Assembly: GCA_934149465.1 (NCBI GenBank)
Contig: CAKPEZ010000007.1
Span: 1 to 38,036, forward strand
Direction of reading: 5' to 3'
DNA length: 38,036 bases
DNA from: an uncultured Bacilli bacterium
GTDB lineage: Bacteria > Bacillota_I > Bacilli_A > RF39 > UBA660
A program made the translations under genes and the position numbers. Below the pieces are notes generated by a model. The model searched no databases. It was not told the origin of the DNA and was given only the letters and a program-made list of their open reading frames with translations. This document shows, in pieces, positions 17,901-24,829 of this stretch (positions are counted from its first letter, which is position 1; the number at the start of each line of letters is the position of its first letter).

Positions 17901-18018
17901 CAACAATCAAATTCATGGTATTAGTCTTAAAAATCCTCGAAGACAATTTTTCCTAGATTCATTTTATGAATATATGGGATCATCTGGAATGGAGCATGAA
18001 ATTTATGTATATAAATAA
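11911..18018 (+). CDS. RHS/YD-repeat polymorphic toxin with C-terminal GIY-YIG-type nuclease domain
   Basis: A 2035-residue protein. In order: an N-terminal region with IHFKKNDRYEEIDNTL as in Gram-positive RHS proteins (about 1-220); a DNRLRE-type beta domain (about 226-412, RALLKF, SFDESTANW, DPSITEFNITNLVKKW); RHS/YD repeats; two jelly-roll carbohydrate-binding-like modules (about 747-890 and 890-1055, NLIENSDFSNGLTGY); more repeats; a ricin-like beta-trefoil segment (about 1146-1264); YD repeats (about 1280-1770); the RHS core end FRYRGYYYDKETNLYYLNSR near 1787 with WGRFVNLDG; a hydrophobic Ala/Leu stretch (about 1851-1896); then a 120-residue toxin domain. The latter has YVY at 1918-1920, YVGRT at 1939-1943, RRH, EVARGAEEFYI with Glu1980/1981 and GNPANNQIHGI, fitting GIY-YIG (URI) nucleases. 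No signal peptide is seen. Start follows GAGGTGATAAG. Confidence 0.9.
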   Translation: MKEIELKNKRQRREKQFLQEDGSVILKLYNEDIHFKKNDRYEEIDNTLILKGNSYINKANNYQVIFNRDNNTNELYEIKKDNYYISFSLKNIKNKKVVKKRTSSSLKYLNALKDGDIEYLVQNHKIKENIILKKKNNNLEEISFYLKTNLDLSFKDGKINAYLEENNIFSLDAPYMIDKNNNKSLGVSYELLKKEDFYELKIKLDRSWLLDSKRSYPVIIDPTITVNENNEVFDTYIYPGDTNVNRNSFDILKVGVERIDNQDIVNRALLKFNLPVIGTGSQIESAIVHLVEYPYFLGGRVHGLISVHRLTSSFDESTANWENMHDKYDPIIEDTFYGGRSYMTGSGEVNDPSITEFNITNLVKKWSSGTPNYGVMLKMYDEVYMGEEFPAFFSKDNVVTGDNPAPFLEIKYRNQNGLEEYLSYHEQSLNNGKVYINEYNGNLTSLFQVGYTLGSSNNISLYMVYNTNDVITSFDLSYGLGLRFNFHQMIKETTIDNVLYFEYIDEDGTSHFFKEIDGIYKDEDNLHLTINKVGDNYYLNTKDNSKLYFIKSNNIWLLKEIIDNENKKIILEYDDNKRLIKVTDISGNIINIVYANNKITIKNIDKDIILNYSNNKLTSITGSNSTTSILYNENNLIKKIIDTDGRSYTYEYYSSPFKVSKITEYGIDDVEGESIGFEYNFDSTTITDNKDRTTTLTFNSYGNVENATSLKKGSSLKKAYGKYYGWGSTSQNKNQLLKEDPTIGYVKNYLTNTSFEADDLLFTLDENINYSFSNTFSKTGNRSLKLESLTDNKELYQNISLEKGNTYTFSCYLINEKKVTIKLSYTNSLNEIVEASTNVDYSNSLFNRYKVSLNYEEDALSDLKISFIMKEAGYLYIDDIQLEEGEVANYYNLIENSDFSNGLTGYQATAKKANQSEITYLPDRFEVISLDSTSKALKIKSDPNIEISLKKTFNINGKQGDTYQLSFWYKNQGINSTFAGNFNVAIGNFNYVNSDTYGTEPFISKPFHPNNENWQYFTCNFVAEFDYNDVILNILSLQNANNLYITNLCLFKDLKNTIYEYDDNGNLTLNKKTDSEEDKFKYDNNNSLIKLTDPRGGNLTFEYDNKVSDRLLSGISKTGISNEYNYDSYGNVTSGKIINRYSPELNDGLYQIRLKGTKKYLKNDFVNNKLILTENVCSNDEFILEKGVSSYKIKTNITNEYITYQDNQIILSKNNANNLFNIQKNDNNSYSIRTCDDSKALTLIDDALSFTNIDLTDYRQQFYFENSRNSEFIYNSASYSEDGKRLISTTDTLFNKTLYDIDSTGLTKKVTFPNGDFVNYTYNNSRQITKITKNNKTALYTYNNQKLLSSINKDGVVYNFEYDEFLNRKKIKIGNDLTLVSNQYEEKNGNLLSYTYGNNHTINHTYDEFDRISKIIKMNDTYNYTYNNLGKLAQIKSRSSLISYDYDFALRTNRYRYNDFYIFYTYDKNNVVSKKHYKLKEKELINEYTYNLDNLVTNNKFLNNNVSYEYDDLGRISSKKINNNYTTKFKYKKKGKRTSLLLENIENNNHKYSYTYDKSSNITKIYDNNILINNYYYDLDDQLIKEDNYPTNETIKYKYDKNGNILSKTYYKLGTDEFIKKDNYCYDNSLYKDQLTKFNDKEITYDGLGNPLTIGNNVSLTWTNGDQLQKYQDSNNTILYEYDVDGIRTKKTLNNVETTYYTENDKILIEKTGSNILYFLRDGNGELLGFKYNDTLYYYIQNAQGDIIDILDSNYNEVVTYQYDSFGNILSITDTTNNQIGNINPFRYRGYYYDKETNLYYLNSRYYNPVWGRFVNLDGILGTDSDILSYNLYAYCKNNPIKHCDTTGKFAITATLGGSLLAGGLAAVAKSLLATTLKVAATALLAYVTAKAVKSIAETGTKSKPKKETPPKEENKHYVYMLVDYSQRKSEDEKGITMYVGRTNDLEATKRRHRNNPARMHLKLEVLQGPVSYEVARGAEEFYIWYYYDTLRKGNPANNQIHGISLKNPRRQFFLDSFYEYMGSSGMEHEIYVYK

Positions 18019-18709
18019 TATTAATGATGATAAAATAATAAAAGAGAAGAAACATCCTAAAAATTGGGTTAATGGAGATACTTTTATATTAGAAATAAAT
18101 AGTTCAGAATACCCTCAATATAATGGTGAATATCTTATATTTAATAAAGTTGATGACTATAGTTGGGGTACTAAGAGCAATCTTTCTGTATTTAGGGTCA
18201 AAATAACTAATGACAAAAAAATCCCTAAGTCAAAAGAAGAATTAGAAAAATTAGATTATATTATAGTTCACACTTGGGTATGGGAAGATAGATTTAATCC
18301 TTTAATGGGATATCCAGAACGCGAAAGACAAATCGAAGAAAGAAGTAAAATTAAATATTATCCGGATGAATTTGGATATTTAAATTCCTATTTATATGTA
18401 ATATATGTCCTTTTTCCAAGGCAAGTTCCTGAAGGGTTTCAATATATAGGTAATTATAAGCTAACACCACCTAAAGATGAATATGTTCCTTTTCATAAAG
18501 CAAATTATGATTTTAATGGTTTTAATATTCTTACTGATGAATTAGTTAGTTCATATCATTGTTATAACAAAAGAAATTCCAAAATATATTCTGAAGAAGC
18601 AGCCAAAAGAAGACATGAAATAGCAAAAGGAGCTTTTGAAGGAATAAACAAACTTTTCAAACGTATGTATGAGGAAAAGCAAAAAAAGAAGGAGAAAGAA
18701 TCAGAGTAA
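18005..18709 (+). CDS. Predicted immunity protein, copy 1
   Basis: About 234 residues, first of three tandem paralogues directly behind the RHS toxin; its start overlaps the toxin stop (ATG 18005, GGAG ten bases upstream), which ties it to the toxin as its cognate immunity protein. The sequence (HPKNWVNGDTFILEI, YNGEYLIFNKVDDYSWGTK, KIPKSKEELEKLDYIIV) resembles small cytoplasmic immunity proteins with a GDxFxI strand, perhaps the Imm26 type; the family name is tentative. The C terminus is a Lys/Glu-rich helix. No signal peptide or membrane helix, consistent with neutralising a nuclease in the cytoplasm. The first two thirds are almost identical at DNA level to copy 2. Confidence 0.7.
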   Translation: MYINNINDDKIIKEKKHPKNWVNGDTFILEINSSEYPQYNGEYLIFNKVDDYSWGTKSNLSVFRVKITNDKKIPKSKEELEKLDYIIVHTWVWEDRFNPLMGYPERERQIEERSKIKYYPDEFGYLNSYLYVIYVLFPRQVPEGFQYIGNYKLTPPKDEYVPFHKANYDFNGFNILTDELVSSYHCYNKRNSKIYSEEAAKRRHEIAKGAFEGINKLFKRMYEEKQKKKEKESE

Positions 18710-20100
18710 AAGAGGTAGTAGTAATGATTGATGAAAAAGTAGTAAAAGAAAAGAAGCATCCTAAAAATTGGATTAATGGAGATACTTTTATATTAGAAAT
18801 AAATAGTTCAGAATACCCTCAATATAATGGTGAATATCTTATATTTAATAAAGTTGATGACTATAGTTGGGGTACTAAGAGCAATCTTTCTGTATTTAGG
18901 GTCAAAATAACTAATGACAAAAAAATCCCTAAGTCAAAAGAAGAATTAGAAAAATTAGATTATATTATAGTTCACACTTGGGTATGGGAAGATAGATTTA
19001 ATCCTTTAATGGGATATCCAGAACGCGAAAGACAAATCGAAGAAAGAAGTAAAATTAAATATTATCCGGATGAATTTGGATATTTAAATTCCTATTTATA
19101 TGTAATATATGTCCTTTTTCCAAGGCAAGTTCCTGAAGGGTTTCAATATATAGGTAATTATAACCTAACTCCACCTAAAGATGAATATGTTCCTTTTCAC
19201 AAAGGAAATTATGATTTTTCTGCTTTTAATATTCTTACTGATAAATTAGTTAGTTCATATCATAAATATAATAAAAGAAATTCGAAAATATATTCTGAAG
19301 AAGCAGCCAAAAGAAGACATGAGATAGAAAGGGGAGCTTTTGAAGGGGCGAATAAGTTCTTTAAGAGCATGTATGAAGCAGAACAAAAAAAGAAGGAGAA
19401 AGAATCAGAGTAAAAGAGGTAGTAGTAATGATTGATGAAAAAGTAGTAAAAGAAAAGAAACATCCTAAAAATTGGGTTAATGGTGATACTTTTATATTAG
19501 AAATAAATAGTTCAGATTACCCTCAATATAATGGCGAATATTTTATCTTCAATAAAGTTGATGATTATAGTTGGGGTACTAAGAGCAATCTTTCGGTATT
19601 TAGGATCAAAATAACAAGTGACAAAAAAATTCCTAAGACAAAAGAAGAATTAGAAAAATTAGAATATGTTATAGTTACGTCTAGGACATGGGAAGAGAGA
19701 TTTAAGCCTTTAATGGAATATCCAGATTGTATAAGACAAATTGAAGAAAGAAGCAAGATTAAATATTATCCGGATGAATTTGGATATTTAAATTCTTATT
19801 TATATGTAATATATGTCCTTTTTCCAAGGCAAGTTCCTGAAGAATTTCAATATATAGGTAATTATAACCTAACTCCACCTAAAGATGAATATGTTCCTTT
19901 TCATAAAGGAAATTATGGCTTTGCTGGTTTTAATATTCTTACTGATAATTTAGTTAGGTCGTATTATTATTTAAATAAAAGGAATTCGAAAATATATTCT
20001 AAAGAAGTGGCTGAAAGATTGCATGAGATAGAGAGAGGAGCTTTTGAAGGAATAAACAAACTTTTAAAACGTATGTATGATGAAGGACAAAAAAAGAAAG
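18041..20100 (+). repeat. Three tandem gene-sized repeats, period 704 bp
   Basis: The HPKNW codons occur at about 18053, 18757 and 19461, exactly 704 bases apart each time. The intergenic block from the ESE stop codon through the next start (about 18691-18755 and 19395-19459) is also repeated nearly word for word. Units 1 and 2 are almost identical for the first 400 bases and then diverge; units 2 and 3 are diverged in the middle. This is a tandem gene duplication followed by partial homogenisation. Confidence 0.85.
18724..19413 (+). CDS. Predicted immunity protein, copy 2
   Basis: A 229-residue paralogue of the preceding gene. From the HPKNW motif for about 400 bases it differs from copy 1 by a single visible base (Val to Ile after NW); differences then cluster in the last third (NYDFSAFNILTDKLV, HKYNKRNSK, GANKFFKSMYEAE). 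The gene starts at ATG 18724 with AGAGG eight bases upstream; the same start context, MIDEKVVKEKK, is repeated in copy 3. Expected role is binding and blocking a toxin C terminus in the cytoplasm. The C-terminal differences may alter which toxin variant is recognised; this is inference. Confidence 0.7.
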   Translation: MIDEKVVKEKKHPKNWINGDTFILEINSSEYPQYNGEYLIFNKVDDYSWGTKSNLSVFRVKITNDKKIPKSKEELEKLDYIIVHTWVWEDRFNPLMGYPERERQIEERSKIKYYPDEFGYLNSYLYVIYVLFPRQVPEGFQYIGNYNLTPPKDEYVPFHKGNYDFSAFNILTDKLVSSYHKYNKRNSKIYSEEAAKRRHEIERGAFEGANKFFKSMYEAEQKKKEKESE

Positions 20101-20108
20101 AAGTTTAA
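19428..20108 (+). CDS. Predicted immunity protein, copy 3
   Basis: A 226-residue paralogue and the most diverged of the three. It differs in the middle (TSRTWEERFKPLMEYPDCIR instead of HTWVWEDRFNPLMGYPERER) and at the C terminus, while the stretch from KIKYYPDEFGYL to YVLFPRQVPE is unchanged. Start ATG 19428 with AGAGG upstream, identical in context to copy 2. It ends the island operon; a long hairpin terminator overlaps its last codons. No other domain is recognisable. It may protect against a different toxin variant of the same family. Confidence 0.68.
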   Translation: MIDEKVVKEKKHPKNWVNGDTFILEINSSDYPQYNGEYFIFNKVDDYSWGTKSNLSVFRIKITSDKKIPKTKEELEKLEYVIVTSRTWEERFKPLMEYPDCIRQIEERSKIKYYPDEFGYLNSYLYVIYVLFPRQVPEEFQYIGNYNLTPPKDEYVPFHKGNYGFAGFNILTDNLVRSYYYLNKRNSKIYSKEVAERLHEIERGAFEGINKLLKRMYDEGQKKKEV

Positions 20109-20132
20109 TGAAAGAAATAAACTTCTTTCTTT
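20093..20132 (+). terminator. Long hairpin at the end of the immunity operon
   Basis: A 14-bp perfect inverted repeat, AAAGAAAGAAGTTT (20093-20106) and its complement (20119-20132), with a 12-base loop. Only a modest T-rich right arm follows. It overlaps the end of immunity copy 3 and closes the island. Confidence 0.75.
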
Positions 20133-20176
20133 GCATATAAAAAGATATTTTGGTAATAATATAATTGGTGAAAGGT

Positions 20177-20890
20177 ATGGATTATAAAGAACTTATAGAG
20201 ATATTTATTAGATGTATCGTAGCGGTTGTTGTATTATTTATACTAGTTAAAATAATGGGAAAAAAGCAAATTGCTCAGTTAAATTTATTTGACTATATTA
20301 TTGGTATATCTATTGGTAGCGTTGCTGCAGATATTTCTATTGATATAAAAAAACCATTAATTGATGGCTTATTTTCTATGACTATTTATGCATTATTAGC
20401 TTCTTTTATTTCCTTTATTACTATTCATAGCATTCATCTTAGAAGATTTTTTACAGGAGTACCAACTTTAGTTATGGAAAATGGTAAGATAATAGAATCT
20501 GGTCTTCGAAAGGTTAAATTTGATATTAATGATTTCTTAGAACAAGCTAGATCAAGTGGATATTATAATTTGAATGATATTGATTATGCAATCATGGAAA
20601 CTAGTGGAAATATTAGTTTTTTACCTAAGAAGGAGAATATGCCTGTTACTTTAAAAGATATGAAGTTAAAAGGATCTTCTTCCTTTACTGCAAATATTAT
20701 AATTGATGGAAATATTATGAAAAATAATTTAAAAAGTATTGGTAAAGACGAGAAATGGCTTTTACATGAATTAAAGATTAGAGGGTATTCTAATTATCAA
20801 GATATTCTTTTATTACTTCTTGATAAAGATGGAAATATTTATATTTATGAAAAGAATGTTCTTTCTAATAACAGCACGCTTTTAGAATAA
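20177..20890 (+). CDS. DUF421 (YetF/YrbG-like) membrane protein
   Basis: A 237-residue protein with three N-terminal membrane helices (about residues 5-25, 35-55 and 60-80, including the conserved NLFDYIIGISIGSVAADI), followed by a soluble alpha/beta domain with the family hallmarks RRFFTGVPTLVMENGKI, LRKVKFDINDFLEQAR and YAIMETSGNISFLPK. YetF-type proteins are common in Bacilli and their biochemical role is unknown. Start ATG 20177 follows GGTG; TTG 20165 is upstream but lacks a site. It stands alone between the island terminator and the Tad operon promoter. The last 60 residues (WLLHELKIRGYSNYQDILLL) form the usual second repeat. Confidence 0.88.
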   Translation: MDYKELIEIFIRCIVAVVVLFILVKIMGKKQIAQLNLFDYIIGISIGSVAADISIDIKKPLIDGLFSMTIYALLASFISFITIHSIHLRRFFTGVPTLVMENGKIIESGLRKVKFDINDFLEQARSSGYYNLNDIDYAIMETSGNISFLPKKENMPVTLKDMKLKGSSSFTANIIIDGNIMKNNLKSIGKDEKWLLHELKIRGYSNYQDILLLLLDKDGNIYIYEKNVLSNNSTLLE

Positions 20891-20918
20891 ATAATGATAA
20901 TATCTTTGAAATGAGATA

Positions 20919-20947
20919 TTGTTTTTTTTTAGTCTTTTTGTTATAAT
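20919..20947 (+). promoter_or_regulatory. Promoter of the Tad pilus operon
   Basis: TTGTTT (20919-20924), 17-base spacer, TATAAT (20942-20947) with TG one base before it (20939-20940). It lies 33 bases before the tadE-like start, immediately after a T-rich stretch that probably terminates the DUF421 gene. Confidence 0.75.
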
Positions 20948-20979
20948 ATTTTATAGTAGAGAAGCATGGGTGATTTTAT

Positions 20980-21333
20980 ATGAATAGAAAAGGGCAAGCT
21001 CTTATTGAGTTTATTTTGATATTACCTGTTTTTCTGATGATTTTATTTATTATTATTGATTTTGCAGTTATTTTTAATGCTAAAAATAACTTAGAAAGTG
21101 ATTCTAATACTATTATTGAACTAATTAAAAATGGTAAAAGTGTTGATGAAATTTTACAATTATATAAAAAAGAAGATAATAATTTTAATATTACTTTAGT
21201 GAAGGAAGATAATAATTATACTAAGGTTATCCTAGAAGATTATGTTGATTTAATTACTCCAGGATTAAATAGAGTATTAGAGGATCCTTATCCGATTAAA
21301 TTAGAGAGGGTTATTTATTATGAAAACTCTTAA
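20980..21333 (+). CDS. TadE-like pseudopilin
   Basis: A 117-residue protein with the TadE/TadG N-terminal signature: a short basic start, NRKGQALIEFILILPVFLM with Glu10 inside a single hydrophobic helix (about residues 8-30), then a small soluble domain. TadE-like proteins are minor pilins of the tight-adherence pilus, processed by a prepilin peptidase in well-studied systems. The gene is first in the operon, with GGGTGAT upstream, and overlaps the next gene by 14 bases. The identification rests on the N terminus and the Tad neighbours. Confidence 0.8.
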   Translation: MNRKGQALIEFILILPVFLMILFIIIDFAVIFNAKNNLESDSNTIIELIKNGKSVDEILQLYKKEDNNFNITLVKEDNNYTKVILEDYVDLITPGLNRVLEDPYPIKLERVIYYENS

Positions 21334-21703
21334 TAATAAAGGACAGTCTTTAGTATTTTTTGTTTTAATTCTTCCACTACTTATAATGATTGCTTGTTTT
21401 GCAATTGATATGGGATATTTAACTAATGAGAAAATGAAGTTAGATAATATTAATAAGTTAGCGCTTAATTATTATTTAGATAATAATGTTAGTAAAGAAG
21501 AACTTCAAAATTTAATAATAAAAAATGATGATAGTATTGTGAATATCTTAATAGAGCTTGAAGATGAAAAGTGTATAACTTTAAATAAAAAAGTAAATAG
21601 TTTACTTGGAAATATCTTTGGATTTAAGAGTTATGAAGTTAATTCTTCTTATTGTATTAAGATAAACGATTCTAAAAGAGAAATATATAAGAAAGGAAAG
21701 TGA
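21320..21703 (+). CDS. TadG/TadE-like pseudopilin
   Basis: A 127-residue protein that starts like its neighbour: NNKGQSLVFFVLILPLLIMI, a single hydrophobic helix (about residues 8-30), followed by an extracellular part with two cysteines (EKCITL and SSYCIKI) that may form a disulfide. The hallmark Glu of TadE is replaced by Phe (LVFF), as is common in TadG-like proteins. It is much shorter than full TadG, so it may be a stripped-down form. Start overlaps tadE; TGA stop at 21701-21703 shows that TGA is a stop codon here. Followed by tadZ after six bases. Confidence 0.7.
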   Translation: MKTLNNKGQSLVFFVLILPLLIMIACFAIDMGYLTNEKMKLDNINKLALNYYLDNNVSKEELQNLIIKNDDSIVNILIELEDEKCITLNKKVNSLLGNIFGFKSYEVNSSYCIKINDSKREIYKKGK

Positions 21704-21709
21704 TAGGTA

Positions 21710-22483
21710 ATGGCTAGTAATGTAGGAAAAATAATATCTATATCTTCTACTAAGGGCGGAGTAGGAAAGACTACTATGACTTTAAATTTAGCTGGAATAT
21801 ATCACTTATTAAATAAGAAAGTTCTTATTATCGATCTTGATTTATATTCTGGAGGAGTAGCACTTTCTCTTAATTTAAATAATAAAAAAGATATCTTTAT
21901 GTTATGTGATAGCCTTAATAATAATCGCTTTAGTGACTTTAGTGAGTATGTTTGCAAGTATAATGAAAATATTGATGTAATAAGTGCGCCAAGAGATCCT
22001 AGACAAGCAAATAAAATAGATAGTAAGTATTTACCTATTATTTTAGAAAAAGCTAAGAATTTATATGATATTATTTTAATAGATACTAATCATATTTTAG
22101 ATGAATTTAACTTAATTACGTTAGATTATTCTTATATGAGTTTATTTGTTATTACTAATGATCCAGTTGATCTTAAGAATATGAAAAGTCTTATGACTAT
22201 TTTTAAAGATGCTGGAAAAACTAATTTTTTAACAGTTTTAAATAATTCACGTGATACTGGTAAAGACTATTTAACTTTATTTGATATTAAGAATTTGATT
22301 AAAACTAATGTTGATTATATAATTTCTAAGAATTTTTATATTAGAAATATAGATAAGTATGTTTTAAATGGAGAAATTCTTACTTTAAATAAAAATATTA
22401 GACGTTTTCATAGTGCAGATATTAATGTTATGAAGCAAATTGCAATGGCTTTAATTGATGATAAACATAAAGAGGGGGAATAA
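21710..22483 (+). CDS. tadZ: TadZ/CpaE-like MinD-family ATPase
   Basis: A 257-residue ParA/MinD-type ATPase with a deviant Walker A, STKGGVGKTTMT (signature Lys15 and Lys20), the switch-like LIIDLDLYSGG near residue 40, and IILIDTNHIL as Walker B near 120. CpaE/TadZ proteins place the Tad machine at its site in the cell. Unlike many CpaE proteins it lacks an N-terminal receiver-like domain and is thus the short form. It lies inside the operon, four bases before tadA, which makes the pilus role likely over a general cell-division MinD. Confidence 0.85.
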   Translation: MASNVGKIISISSTKGGVGKTTMTLNLAGIYHLLNKKVLIIDLDLYSGGVALSLNLNNKKDIFMLCDSLNNNRFSDFSEYVCKYNENIDVISAPRDPRQANKIDSKYLPIILEKAKNLYDIILIDTNHILDEFNLITLDYSYMSLFVITNDPVDLKNMKSLMTIFKDAGKTNFLTVLNNSRDTGKDYLTLFDIKNLIKTNVDYIISKNFYIRNIDKYVLNGEILTLNKNIRRFHSADINVMKQIAMALIDDKHKEGE

Positions 22484-22486
22484 CTT

Positions 22487-23812
22487 ATGAAAAAGAAAAG
22501 CTTAGTAGAAGCATTTGAGATAACTCCCAAGACTTTAAGTATTAAAAATATTAAAGACTATGATATTATTCCAGATAAAGAACTTCTTGATAATTTAAGA
22601 AATAAAATTATTCAAAATCTAATTGATGAGAATATTCCTGATGATAAGCTTTTAGAACAGTATATTAATAATGAGATAGATGATGTCTTAGAAGGATATG
22701 ATCTAGATACAGTAGAAAGAAATCATATATTTAATTTAATTCAAAATGAAATTACGGGATATGGTCCTATTACGGAGTTATTAGATGATGATAGCGTTAC
22801 TGAGATTATGGTTAATGGTCCTAATGATATTTATGTTGAAATAGATGGTAAAATTGTTAAAGATGATACTATTTCTTTTATTAATGATAATCATATTATA
22901 AGGACAATCCAACGTATAGTTCAGCCTCTTGGAAGAACAATAGATGCTGCTAATCCAATGGTAGATGCTAGATTAAGAGATGGCTCTAGATTAAACGCTA
23001 TTATTCCTCCTTTATCTTTAAAAGGGCCAGTCTTAACTATAAGAAAATTTACTAAAAATCTTGATAGCGCGGATGATCTTATTAGAAAAGGTAGTTTAAC
23101 TGTAGATATGGCTTTATTCTTAGAAGCTTGTGTAAAAGCTAAACTAAATATTATTATCTGCGGTGGTACTGGTACTGGTAAAACTTCTTTATTAAATATT
23201 TTATCTAGTTTTATTGATGAAGACGAAAGAATTATTACTATTGAAGATGCTGCTGAATTAAGATTAAAACAAAAACATGTTATATCTTTAGAGACAAGAC
23301 TTACTAATTATGAAGGAGAAGGCGAAGTTACTATCAGAGATTTAGTTAGAAACTCTCTTCGTATGAGACCTGATCGTATAATAGTAGGAGAAGTTCGTGG
23401 TAAAGAAGCTTTTGATATGATGCAAGCTATGAATACTGGTCATGAAGGATCTATTACAACATTGCACGCTAATAGTCCAGAAGATTCTTTAAATAGATTA
23501 GAAACTCTACTTCTTATGAATGATATGGATATTCCTGTTAGTGCTGTTCGTGGTTATATTGAAAACGCTATTAATATTATTGTTAATATTGAAAGATTAT
23601 CTGATGGACGAAGAAAGATTACTTCTATTTGTGAAGTAGATGGATTTAATGGAGAAAATATTGCTTTAAAAGAAATATTTGCATTTAGACAAGATGATTT
23701 ATCTTTAGATGGAACTGTTATAGGAGAATTTACTTATACAGGATATATTCCAAAAGCATATGAAAAAATAAAAAGAAAAGGTATTCATACTTTAGATGAT
23801 ATTTTTAAATAA
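22487..23812 (+). CDS. tadA: TadA/CpaF-type secretion ATPase
   Basis: A 441-residue type II/IV secretion ATPase that powers pilus assembly. Seen: the N-terminal domain (ITGYGPITELLDDDSVTEIMVNG compressed: GYGPITELL and EIMVNGPNDIYVE near 85-115), Walker A GGTGTGKTS at 226-234 (Lys232), the Asp box IITIEDAAEL, Walker B RPDRIIVGEVRG near 295, and the His box STTLHANSPED. Length and layout match CpaF. The start follows GAGGGGGAA. It sits between tadZ and tadB, as in canonical Tad loci. Confidence 0.95.
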   Translation: MKKKSLVEAFEITPKTLSIKNIKDYDIIPDKELLDNLRNKIIQNLIDENIPDDKLLEQYINNEIDDVLEGYDLDTVERNHIFNLIQNEITGYGPITELLDDDSVTEIMVNGPNDIYVEIDGKIVKDDTISFINDNHIIRTIQRIVQPLGRTIDAANPMVDARLRDGSRLNAIIPPLSLKGPVLTIRKFTKNLDSADDLIRKGSLTVDMALFLEACVKAKLNIIICGGTGTGKTSLLNILSSFIDEDERIITIEDAAELRLKQKHVISLETRLTNYEGEGEVTIRDLVRNSLRMRPDRIIVGEVRGKEAFDMMQAMNTGHEGSITTLHANSPEDSLNRLETLLLMNDMDIPVSAVRGYIENAINIIVNIERLSDGRRKITSICEVDGFNGENIALKEIFAFRQDDLSLDGTVIGEFTYTGYIPKAYEKIKRKGIHTLDDIFK

Positions 23813-23826
23813 GGAAGGTGATGACA

Positions 23827-24825
23827 ATGTATAATGAAATGCAAGTAATTATTATTCAAATGATATTTATGCTAGTATTATTACTTGTCATCATCTATTT
23901 AATTAAAGAAAGAAAAGCTTTAAATATTGAAAGAAGAATAGGTCATTATAGTATTGAATCTGTTCGTGATGATTCTTTATCATTTTTTGATCAGATGAAA
24001 GATAAATATCATGATCTAATCAAAAGACTTAGAAAATATATAGCAAAATCTGTTTTCTTAGTTAGATTGTCTAAAAAATATGATAAGTATGTTACTTATC
24101 AAAAAGATGATAGCCCTATTGACTATGTTACTAATAAATTATTAATAAGTATTGCATTTGTAATGCTAACGATATTCTCTCAAATATTACAAATAAGAGT
24201 AATTTCTTTATTTGAATTATTCTTAAATATGTTAGTTGGCTTTTATATCTTAGATATTTATTTAATCTACGATCGTAAAAGAAAACTTAAACTTATTGAG
24301 AATGAAATGCTAAGAGCAGTAATTATTATGAATAATGCTTTTAAAGCAGGAAAATCAACTATTCAAGCAGTTTATATTGCTTCTAATGAACTACCTGAAC
24401 CTATTTGTGATGAATTTAAGAGAATATACCAAGAATTAAAATATGGTCTTTCAGTTGATACTGTATTTGAAAGATTTGCTAAAAGAGTTGATATCGAAGA
24501 AGCTAGATATTTATCTTCTTCTTTAACGATTTTAAATAAGACAGGTGGAAATATTGTTAAAGTATTTAATTCTATTGAAAAGACTCTTTTTGATAAGAAA
24601 AAGTTAAATGAAGAATTAAAGAACTTAACTGTAAGTTCTAACCTTGTTGTAAAAGTATTATTGTTTGTACCATTTGTATTCTCATTCCTAATTTATATTT
24701 TAAATCCTAAATATTTTGCCCCACTATTTAATAATTCACTTGGAATGGCAATTATTATTTTAATTTTATTGATATTTGTTTTATATGTCTTCTTCTTACA
24801 GAAGATTATGAAGGTAAAGGTGTAA
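23827..24825 (+). CDS. tadB: TadB-like pilus platform membrane protein
   Basis: A 332-residue protein of the GspF/TadB fold: an N-terminal membrane helix (about 5-25), paired helices in the middle (LLISIAFVMLTIF and LFLNMLVGFYILDIYLI), a cytoplasmic GspF domain with NEMLRAVIIMNNAFKAGKST and SSSLTILNKTGGNIVKVF, and two C-terminal helices. TadB and TadC form the inner-membrane platform on which TadA acts. ATG 23827 is preferred over GTG 23818 because the AAGGAAGGTG site (23811-23820) then has room. It starts 14 bases after tadA. Confidence 0.9.
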   Translation: MYNEMQVIIIQMIFMLVLLLVIIYLIKERKALNIERRIGHYSIESVRDDSLSFFDQMKDKYHDLIKRLRKYIAKSVFLVRLSKKYDKYVTYQKDDSPIDYVTNKLLISIAFVMLTIFSQILQIRVISLFELFLNMLVGFYILDIYLIYDRKRKLKLIENEMLRAVIIMNNAFKAGKSTIQAVYIASNELPEPICDEFKRIYQELKYGLSVDTVFERFAKRVDIEEARYLSSSLTILNKTGGNIVKVFNSIEKTLFDKKKLNEELKNLTVSSNLVVKVLLFVPFVFSFLIYILNPKYFAPLFNNSLGMAIIILILLIFVLYVFFLQKIMKVKV

Positions 24826-24829
24826 GAAT

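Noticed and set aside
18562..19756. Minus-strand hydrophobic frames repeated across the immunity genes
   Set aside because: They recur only because the plus-strand genes are duplicated; composition is the complement of a Lys/Glu-rich helix, and there are no ribosome-binding sites.
18041..20100. CRISPR or satellite array
   Set aside because: The period of 704 bp and the intact reading frames show duplicated genes, not short repeats with spacers.
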